Origin: Lasiosphaeria ovina
Taxonomy: Eukaryota; Ascomycota; Sordariomycetes; Sordariales; Lasiosphaeriaceae
Assembly: GCA_033439765.1 (NCBI GenBank)
Contig: JAULSN010000003.1
Coordinates: 2,108,001 to 2,172,000 of the forward strand
DNA: 64,000 bases
Reading direction: 5' to 3'
The position numbers and the translations under genes are program-made. The notes beneath the pieces were generated by a model that made no database searches, was not told the origin of the DNA, and was given only the letters and a program-made list of their open reading frames with translations. Of the stretch, positions 56,594 to 64,000 are shown in pieces (the stretch's first letter is position 1; every line of letters begins with the position of its first letter).

Positions 56594-57368
56594 GGCGAAG
56601 GTTTGACCAAGGATAAGCGAGAGAACTAAGAACCCCGCGTATATAAACTAGCTTGGAAAATACGGGGTTGCCTGTGCAGCTAGAATGGTGCAAACAAATC
56701 AAGTTTGCCAAGGCACGGGGCACCTGCCAGGCAGGTCACCAGTAGGGTGGAAAGTCCGACAACAAGCGACCTCGCCAAACTTTCCACAGTCTCCAAAATC
56801 TCCCAAATTGTTCATCACTGCAATTCCCAGATCACCACACCACGGTAACCTATTACCCGTCATCAGCAATAGCGACCATCGAGAGCACCCCGGAGAACTT
56901 GGATGTCAAAGCAGTACACCTACGCCGCACGCCGCCATCTCGCGCTAGCTACCAATCGAGCAGTAGGCCCTTCGGTTCGAACATCTTGGCTTCAGCTCAC
57001 TTATTTCGGTGGATGGATCATCCACCCTACACGGCCGGCGCTCAGACTCGCCAAGAGGTCCGCGATCCGATTAGCAAGCATAATTATCTGCCCACATCTT
57101 GACCGGTAGCCACTCGTGCCACTAGTTATGGATATGCTTACCCGAGTGGGCGTTCCGAGCTTTAGAACAAGAACCCAGCGACTAGTGGTGGCCAGGAACT
57201 AAGCAGGACCCGCCGCTAAGGACCACATCGCGCTGACCGTGACGTCCGAGCGTCGAGGGATCGCCGGGCCCAAAAGGAGCCCAAAAGGAGCCCGAGTCCC
57301 GCCGCTGTGGTTCGGGGCATTTTTCGAGACCAGCATTCTCGGACTGCAGAGTACAGACGGCAGGCACC
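56594..57368. other. intergenic
   Basis: Between the HET gene and the rhodopsin-like membrane gene. No gene recognised. Confidence 0.5.
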
Positions 57369-57681
57369 ATGGAGAGCAACAGCGACACATACGCAGCCGA
57401 CCAGCGACGGCAAAACGATCTGGTGATAACGACGGCCGTCTTCACCAGCCTATCTGTCCTCATCGTCACCACCCGCACGTTTGTCCGCGCGGTACTCATC
57501 CGCAGGTTTGGGGCCGACGATGCCACCATCTTAGTTGCGCTGGTGTTCTGCATCGGCTACCTGGCCGAGGTGCTCCTCGGCAGGGACAACGGCATAGGGC
57601 ATGCCATGTCGACCCTCAGCCTGGACAACATGTACAACTTGATCAAGGTAGGCCTGCTCAAGATTCCGATTCTAGCGGTTT

Positions 57682-57733
<52 letters not shown>

Positions 57734-58602
57734 GGGGCTGGGGGGCGGTTTTTGCTGACTGGAACCTCGAGCAGATCACGCTTGCCATTCAGTGCACGTA
57801 CTACGGCGCCGTCAACTTCATCAAGTTCTCCATCCTGCTCATGTATCTCCGGTTTGCAGTCACGGCCACCCTCCGCAGAGCGTGCATGGCCATGATCGCT
57901 TTCCACTCGCTCTTCTTCATCGTATCCATCGTCGTGACCCTGGCCCAGTGCCAGCCCCTGGTGAAGATGTGGGATCTGACGGGCAGCGTGGACGGCAAGT
58001 GCATCAACACCACGGCATTCTTCTACTGTAAGTGTACCCGGTGAGACAACTCCTGCATCGAACTAACAGCGCCGCTCGCAGTCACATCAGGCGTCAACAT
58101 CATCACCGACATCATCATCTTCGCCCTGCCCATTAAAACCTTGATGGCCATTAACCGGCCCCGCCACGAGAAGATTGCCCTTGTGAGCATCTTCGGTATC
58201 GGCACGTTCGCCACCGTCGTCGCCATCGTCCGCCTGCACACCATCTACACATACACGCTCGCCACGGACCCCTTCCAGCAGAGCATCCTGGTGAACGTCT
58301 GGTCTATCATCGAAATCAACATCGCGGTCATCTGTGCCAGCGCACCGGCCCTCAAGCCGCTGTTCACGCCACAGGCGCTCAAGAGCGCCCGCGAAGGGAG
58401 CTCTCCGCCCAAACACTCCGGGTACGAGTACCACAGCCGAGACCGCTCGGTTATGCAGAACAAGATCTCGGTCGGCAAGTCGTTTGCTACCGAGAGGGAT
58501 CATGACATCCACCTGGGATCCATCCCGTCGAGCAGCACCAAGATCAGCGGCGGCAAGATAGGCTCGGACGCGGCGAGTACTGAGCAGATTCTCACCGATT
58601 AA
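57369..58602 (+). CDS. PTH11/SAT4-type rhodopsin-like membrane protein
   Basis: Three exons (57369-57647, 57775-58027, 58082-58602), introns 57648-57774 and 58028-58081, give 350 residues. About seven TM helices are visible, with family marks RRFGADDATILVALV, CTYYGAVNFIKFSILLMYLR, QCQPLVKMWD, FTSGVNIITDIIIFALPI and WSIIEINIAVICASAPALKPL, then a Ser-rich cytosolic tail. The family (fungal rhodopsin-like/SAT4 domain, related to PTH11 receptors but lacking a CFEM domain here) sits in the plasma membrane; ligands are unknown. Intron 1 contains a T29G25 homopolymer pair but keeps clean borders (AAG|GTAGGC and GAGCAG|ATC) and preserves the frame. Confidence 0.9.
57684..57737. repeat. T29-G25 homopolymer pair inside intron
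   Basis: Twenty-nine T followed directly by twenty-five G, then C, T and six more G. Lengths are as given in the assembly and such tracts are prone to error. Confidence 0.8.
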
Positions 58603-59648
58603 ATATGATCAGAATAAATAATTTGTAATGGCTTTTACACCGAGGGGACATATGCCCCGCCTGAGATGTACTTATCGAGGCGGCCGAGACTGCTGAAGTT
58701 TGAGGGCCACACGCCCGCTAAAAAAAAATAGTAGTCTAAACCGCGGCACATGTAGTTAGGGTGGAAAAGGCCATCAAACTTCGCCATCTGGGTATCAAGG
58801 AGATGGATGAAAAATGGGGGCGGATATTGTATACGGCAAGTGAACGTTGGTATATTATTTAGTCTAGGGGAAGATGTACTGGATGGTTACATTGCCAGTT
58901 GTGCGGAAATTAAACAAGGTTTCTCACAGAGGTACAGACTTTTCATGTTAACCCAATCCTTAAGTACATTAGGCTTTGGTCCGAGCAACCTTCTTCTAGT
59001 TTATATCTAGTTGCTATCTAGAGGAGTATTAACAACTAAAAAGCTCTCCTATTGGGTAGGCAGATAGCGTCTAGTTATTTTGTTCCTTCGTAATCAGTTG
59101 AGGCTATACATTCGGCTAGGTGATGTTCTTTTCTCTCAATAGATATTGATTTTTCACCTCACCTCACTAGAGAATTCCCGGCTTAAAAAAGCAATCCAAA
59201 GTAGTGAACTGAATGTGGGTGCCTCTATATTCAAAGAAGATCACACCACGTATGGTAGAAGCGAGGGTGGCACTTGGTGACGGTTGCACGGCAAATGCTT
59301 TCCTGACAAGCCAGCGTCTTGCTGGGAGCAAAGGAGACCGGGCAATCTTCCTATTTCATCCCACCAGCTTTATTCTACTACGTTTGGCACTGTGCTATTA
59401 CACATTTCTGCCTGCGTTTTTGTTCCACGTGATTCAATAGGTCCGCTGCCTAGGAATTGAAAACCTGACCTTATCTACCTGAAAACTCCGACCGCACCTA
59501 CCGCACGCAAACCAGGCACGCACGCAGAAAGCCAAATCTTCACATTCTCATTCCGCCTCGCACGTATATCTTCTCATTCTGCCTGGCACGCATATCTTCT
59601 CGTTCCGGCGCGTGCGCGTACAGACACACACAAACCTAAATTGGCACC
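58603..59648. other. intergenic with 26-bp tandem repeat near DSP start
   Basis: AT-rich to 59450. 59545-59570 and 59571-59596 are two near-identical 26-bp units (TTCTCATTC-GCCT-GCACG-ATATC), with a partial third, about 50 bp upstream of the phosphatase ATG, probably in its leader. Confidence 0.55.
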
Positions 59649-60704
59649 ATGGCCCCCGCCCGCGTCTCAAAGATCAAGCCCAGCCTCTTCCTCGGGGGCG
59701 TCGAGGCCGTCCACCTCGGCGCCCTCCAGCGCCACAAGATTACGTCGGTGGTGACGTTGCTCGACCTCGACAAAGCACGCCTCGACGCCAAGTTCCGGAG
59801 CCTCATCCCCTCCGAGCGCCACCTTTTCATCAACTGCAAGGACACAGCGACGGAGAACCTCCTCGCCCAGCTGCCGCAGATCTGCGACTTCATTGACGAG
59901 CAGCTCGCCAAGGGCCCGGTGCCGAGAGTCGTGCTGCGCTTCCCGAGAGTAGAACTCGCCGTAAACCGCAGCGTGAACGAAGAAGAGGAAGAGGCGGACC
60001 TCGAAAGCAACTATACCGTGTCCGAGACGGGGGCGGTCGACGGCAGCTACTCGTCCGAGTACAGGCCCAATCTGCAGCCCGTCGTGCTCGACTACACCAT
60101 CGAGCCGCGCGTGCTCGTCCACTGCCACATGGGCATCTCGCGCTCTGCCGCCGCCGTCGTCGCCTACCTGATGAGAAAGCATAGCATCACGCACCGCGAG
60201 GCGATCAACCAGGTCCTGGGCGTTAGAGAGTGCATCTTCCCCAACGCGGGGTTCATGGAACAGCTGAAGGTGTGGGAGGAGACACGCTCCCAGCTCTACG
60301 AGAAGGACAGCGACATCCCAAAGAAGGCTTACCGCCTGTATCTCGAGACGAGGGCCCAGATCCTCGAGCAGAAGGGCGTGACCGACGACAAGCCCGCCTC
60401 GATCGTGGTGCCGCCCCCGCCTTTTGCTCCTGCCTCGGGCTCCAACGGCGAGCCCGCTTCGACTGCCGTGCCCGCCTCGATCGTGGTGCCGCCCCCGCCT
60501 TTTGCTCCTGCCTCGGGCTCCAACGGCGAGCCCGCTTCGACTGCCGTGCCCGCCTCGATCGTGGTGCCGCCCCCGCCTTTTGCTCCTGCCTCGGGCTCCA
60601 ACGGCGAGCCCGCTTCGACTGCCGTGCCCACCCCGGCTTACGTTCCCGCCTCGGGCTATATGCCCGTCTCGCATTTTTCTGACGACAGCTCGGATGAGGA
60701 GTAG
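59649..60704 (+). CDS. dual-specificity protein phosphatase with repeat tail
   Basis: Intronless, 351 residues. The domain starts KIKPSLFLGGVEAVHLGALQ and reaches the catalytic loop VHCHMGISRSAAAVVAYLM (Cys159, Arg165, the HCx5R motif), then ECIFPNAGFMEQL, the usual order of atypical dual-specificity phosphatases that remove phosphate from Tyr and Ser/Thr. Between the general-acid region and the Cys loop there is an added acidic stretch (EEEEEADLESNYTV and on, about 60 residues). After the domain a tail holds three 26-residue repeats (PASIVVPPPPFAPASGSNGE and on) from a 78-bp coding minisatellite and ends HFSDDSSDEE, a likely casein-kinase target. The Pro-rich tail may bind SH3 or WW partners. 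Confidence 0.9.
   Translation: MAPARVSKIKPSLFLGGVEAVHLGALQRHKITSVVTLLDLDKARLDAKFRSLIPSERHLFINCKDTATENLLAQLPQICDFIDEQLAKGPVPRVVLRFPRVELAVNRSVNEEEEEADLESNYTVSETGAVDGSYSSEYRPNLQPVVLDYTIEPRVLVHCHMGISRSAAAVVAYLMRKHSITHREAINQVLGVRECIFPNAGFMEQLKVWEETRSQLYEKDSDIPKKAYRLYLETRAQILEQKGVTDDKPASIVVPPPPFAPASGSNGEPASTAVPASIVVPPPPFAPASGSNGEPASTAVPASIVVPPPPFAPASGSNGEPASTAVPTPAYVPASGYMPVSHFSDDSSDEE
60393..60626 (+). repeat. 78-bp minisatellite, three units, in coding frame
   Basis: Units begin at 60393, 60471 and 60549 and appear identical by eye. The period is divisible by three, so unit number can change without breaking the frame. Confidence 0.9.
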
Positions 60705-63444
60705 AGAGAGCTTCGGCTCTAGATGTCTGTTGCCGGGGGGGATAGGTGCGGTGAAGGCTTTGGTGCATAGCTAGGAGCCATGATCTTGTATAATATAATT
60801 AGACTACAATTAGTAGTCGCTCGCGTCTCGATAAATCAATCCACGACAGATACCCAGCCGACTCTGCTTGTCCAACTATCATAACGTTTCTTTCTGTGAC
60901 TTCTCTCCTGTTACTTCCTCTGTTACACAGATTCTATACACTATCCAAGGAGGAGTTCTCAACCAACTAGCTGCAAGGGCTTGGTAGATTTGGGAGTCGA
61001 GAGTGGCAGTGGCAACAAAGCTTCGCGACACAGGCGTGTACCGCATATTCTCGTTAGTTTGAGTCCTGAACTAGCAAGGAATACCCTGTCGTTCGTGTCC
61101 TCGTTGCGAGGTTCTCCCACTTTCCTTTCCGCACGATCCCCATCGCAAAATTTAGTGGCTTTTAATTAGTCCCCAAGCCTCCTATTTCAGGACAGAAACG
61201 GATGAATGTATGCGGTAGCACTAATATCTGGGCCGCAGCTAAGTCTCAACGGGCTGGCTCTGTATTTTATATGCATTACTCGCAGGCTAGTGTGCCCGGA
61301 GCCTTGGTAGACCTCATACCCCCTTTGCGGTTCTAACACTCCTCGCATGCCTCTTCCGTGACCCAGGTCCCCTCGGGACTTTCCAGACCCGTTAGACTCT
61401 TCCCACTATGGCCACTTTTGCTTACTCTATCATACCTAGGCTCCTGCTGATTCCTCTTTACATAGAATGCAACCCTCTTTCGGCCAATCTTACAACCACC
61501 TACGGGACTTGATTTTCCTGTGACACCTTTTACTCGACACCAATTGTTTAGAATCCTTCTGATCTACTCCTGAAGCTTAATTAAGAATTGTATTACATGC
61601 ACGAGGTATCTTGAGAGGTGCTTTGACAAATTGTTTTAGGGTCTGATACGGGAAGACGCGGAAAATCACGAACCACATCTTATGTAAGGTATTAAGCTGC
61701 GATTGGCCGCTTACTTATCACCCGTTTTATTGCCCGGATTTTATCTAGCTCTAGTGGCGGTTGACTGAGGTACACCTATAGAACTATATGTTGTGGGATG
61801 GTGTATAGGCAGGCTAACCTAAGGTATGCATCAGGGTGGCGTTTGGTGGGTAAACACGTGGAAAGCAAGGGTGGATTAGATGCTGGCGCGGGTGTTGTCG
61901 TGGCCACCACACCACCTTGCCGTGCACTAACGGCGGCACAAAGAAATGGAATCTGCAAAATGAAGGCCACACAGTCGATGAGGCTGAAGCGGTGCGACGT
62001 CAAAGGCGGCTCGGAAACCCGGCTAGGCCAATCGACGACGCGCCGGGCGGCGATCCGCGAAACAGCACAGCCATCGTCGGGATTGCGTCGAGCCAAATTG
62101 GCTGAATGCGCGCCAGTTTTAAACCTTTGGGTCCCCCTTTTTGCATTGCTGGAGAATCCGTGGGAGAATTCGTGCGAGGTGCCTGGAAAAGCGCCCAATG
62201 GGCGTTGAGCACACCAGCGTTGTTTTGGACCGGTCCCACTGAATTACTGCAGAAAATGTGGATGGCTTGCACGTTCCGTGGGATGGCCAGGCCGGCTCTC
62301 GTCGCCCAACCGGGAAGGAGCTACAAGGCGGCAATTGACAGGCGCGGAACACGCGATTGCATTCCAAAACCCCTCATTCATCTTTGCCCTTCCATCACCC
62401 CTCAAAGAAGGAACGGAATAGCTACAGTATCTGCAGGATGCATGCAATGCACGCGAAGAAGTCTCTGAACCGAACAGTAACAAAAGTGTGGGCTCCTCGC
62501 TCTCTGCAACTTCTCCCCCTGCGTCTTTAGCCTCGTGCCGCTAAGCCCGACTTGCCCCAGCGCCCTGCACTGCACGCTAGCGGCGCCACCCCGACGTCGT
62601 TAATGAGACGCCATTGCTTTTTTTCTCTTGTCGCCCCGGTGTCAATGCGCCCTTATCAGCAAAATGGACAGGGGGCGGTCTGGGCTGCAGCAAAACCAGG
62701 CCCGTTCGCGGAGAGACCGCTGCAGAACCAGAACCGAATCCTGGCCGCCAGTCGCTCCAGCGAGGAAGGCGATGTGGGGAATACCACGCAGCGAGCAGGG
62801 CGCTGGCCAACTGTAGCGCTCCCCCGGGCTCCACCCCAAGAGAAGCTGCCTAGGTGCTGTGGTGTGGCTCGTCGTTCATTCTACGCGATGGCCAAGTCGC
62901 ATCCCGACAGAGACGGGAACCTTACCTGCCTTCCGTTCCTCCCACATCCCATCGCCAGCTCCCTCCTTTTTCGCTCCCCCAACCTCGCCCAGGACAACCC
63001 CTCGATTCCCACGACCAAAGGGCGGATGCGTGCACCCGGCTCTGTCATTCTTTAGTTGTAGCCTTTATCCTCTCATTTTCCACCATTGCAAAGCATCTTT
63101 CCATCCGCAGAGTCACAGTTCTGTTCTCGTCGAATCCCCGAGAGCCAATTCCCTCTGCAAACGCACGGCGATCCCCCGAGACACACGGATACTGTCCCAA
63201 TAATCCGAGACAGCAACCAATTGGGCCACGCTAGACGTCAGCCACGCCCAGAGATCATCATTTCCACGAGATTGACGAATTCCCGTTGCCGCAAGCTGCA
63301 ACGGAGCTCAGTAGTTTAAACTACCCAGGAGTCTTTGCAAAGAATCGCCATCTGGTTCTCTACCACCCAAACAACAGACCTCGCGTCACGCTTCTCCAGG
63401 CTCCGCCGCCAGTTCACAGCGCAAGACACCCCGCCGTCGAAACC
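60705..63444. other. intergenic; long leader of the last gene at right
   Basis: No gene recognised between the phosphatase stop and 63445. Overlapping frames at 62100-63060 have inconsistent composition. CT/CA-rich DNA from about 62900 suggests a long 5' UTR for the next gene. Confidence 0.5.
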
Positions 63445-63846
63445 ATGGGTCTCAACATCTTCGAACGCATACAGGCCAAGCTCGAGCTCCTGCGGCTCGA
63501 GAAGCGGTACACGCGCCGGCGCAACCGCCGCTCGACATTTGTGTCCAACGCCATCTACGTGGACGGCGAATACATCTACAACTCGCCCAACACGACGGGC
63601 TCGTCCTCCAACACCAGCCGGGCCAACAACTCCCCCGAGAGCGCGCCACCATCGCCCACACAGTCGCCCGCACCCGCCGACACGCCGTCAAAGGCCCAGA
63701 AGCGTCTCAACCGGTGGTCGTCCATGCCCGGCTTCGGCTCAAACTCCAAGCCATCCAATGTGACCTCCCCGCGCCAAGCGTACGACGAGCGGCAGGAAGA
63801 CGAGTGGAGGACAGGCCGCCGCAACAGCTTCAGCGACATGCGGTGA
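63445..63846 (+). CDS. small conserved-looking fungal protein, unknown
   Basis: Intronless, 133 residues from ATG 63445 (MGLNIFERIQAKLELLRLEK). A basic helical N-terminus (RYTRRRNRRSTFVSNAIYV) is followed by a Ser/Pro/Thr-rich, probably disordered region and the segment KRLNRWSSMPGFGS, then an Arg-rich end with Ser in RRNSFSDMR, a possible kinase site. Codon use matches the genuine genes nearby. An in-frame ATG at 63286 would add 53 residues read from leader-like DNA, so the later start is preferred. I recall similar short proteins in Sordariomycetes, without a function. Confidence 0.7.
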   Translation: MGLNIFERIQAKLELLRLEKRYTRRRNRRSTFVSNAIYVDGEYIYNSPNTTGSSSNTSRANNSPESAPPSPTQSPAPADTPSKAQKRLNRWSSMPGFGSNSKPSNVTSPRQAYDERQEDEWRTGRRNSFSDMR

Positions 63847-64000
63847 GCGAGCAAGCCACTCCCTTCTTGAGGGGTCTATACTTGCCTCGCGCATTTCGTC
63901 ACGCGCCGAACTGCGGCAGCGGCAGCGGCGGCGACGGCGGCAGCATGATGATGACATTTGTTTTTTCCCGCCCACCCGGCTTACTTCAGCACTCCCATCC

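Noticed and set aside
59667..60674. 335-codon open frame on the minus strand across the phosphatase gene
   Set aside because: The plus-strand frame holds the HCx5R motif and full domain. The antisense frame is open because of GC-rich codon bias and the repeat.
1..64000. Starship element or secondary-metabolite cluster
   Set aside because: No DUF3435 tyrosine recombinase, PKS, NRPS, terpene synthase or cluster regulator was seen. The P450 stands alone and the acyltransferase is broken and 28 kb away.

Overview
The window is nuclear DNA of a filamentous ascomycete, most likely a Sordariomycete and possibly order Sordariales. The signs are short (49-172 bp) spliceosomal introns with GTRNGY donors, GC-rich coding exons between AT-richer intergenic DNA, a single 5S rRNA gene lying alone, a HET-domain gene, a fungal P450, and C-to-T/G-to-A damage of the RIP type (CpA to TpA) that has turned CAG and TGG codons into stops. 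Exon borders below were read by eye from splice motifs, reading phase and family conservation. No search or alignment was run.

Left third (1-18.7 kb): mostly dead or mobile DNA. It holds a nonsense- and frameshift-broken fungal gene (1-1211), a broken GH5 cellulase-type gene (3813-5035), one small Cys-rich gene on the minus strand (5435-5918), a 235-bp imperfect palindrome (7583-7817), and a complete Ty1/Copia element (9656-15129). That element has identical 217-bp LTRs, a 5-bp target duplication, a primer site matching the anticodon arm of initiator tRNA-Met, and one unshifted 1611-codon gag-pol frame carrying about fifty stops. To its right are minus-strand fragments resembling an FF-domain protein and a THP3/LENG8-type SAC3-domain protein, next to two short repeats that recur at 24.5-24.8 kb.

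Middle (18.7-34 kb): a cytochrome P450 with tandem CCGCCGGATC repeats upstream, then about 10 kb with almost no convincing genes (an RNase H-like remnant and a repeat fragment), then a NodL/Maa-type acetyltransferase with a C-terminal membrane segment.

Right half (34-64 kb): gene-rich. In order: phosphoketolase, an unrecognised ORF with a possible Cys/His deamidase-like motif, a secreted CBM35-GH26 mannanase, a broken sugar transporter, a class I glutamine-amidotransferase-like protein lacking its usual HPE motif, a seven-TM protein, a secreted DUF1996 protein, a broken HXXXD acyltransferase, 5S rRNA, a fucose-lectin-type propeller, a HET protein with an N-terminal CxxC zinc-ribbon-like module, a PTH11/SAT4-type membrane protein, a dual-specificity phosphatase with a coding minisatellite, and a small conserved-looking protein. 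Mannanase, transporter and phosphoketolase suggest plant-sugar use. The lectin and HET genes suggest defence and self-recognition. No biosynthetic cluster core enzyme, CRISPR array or tRNA gene was recognised.
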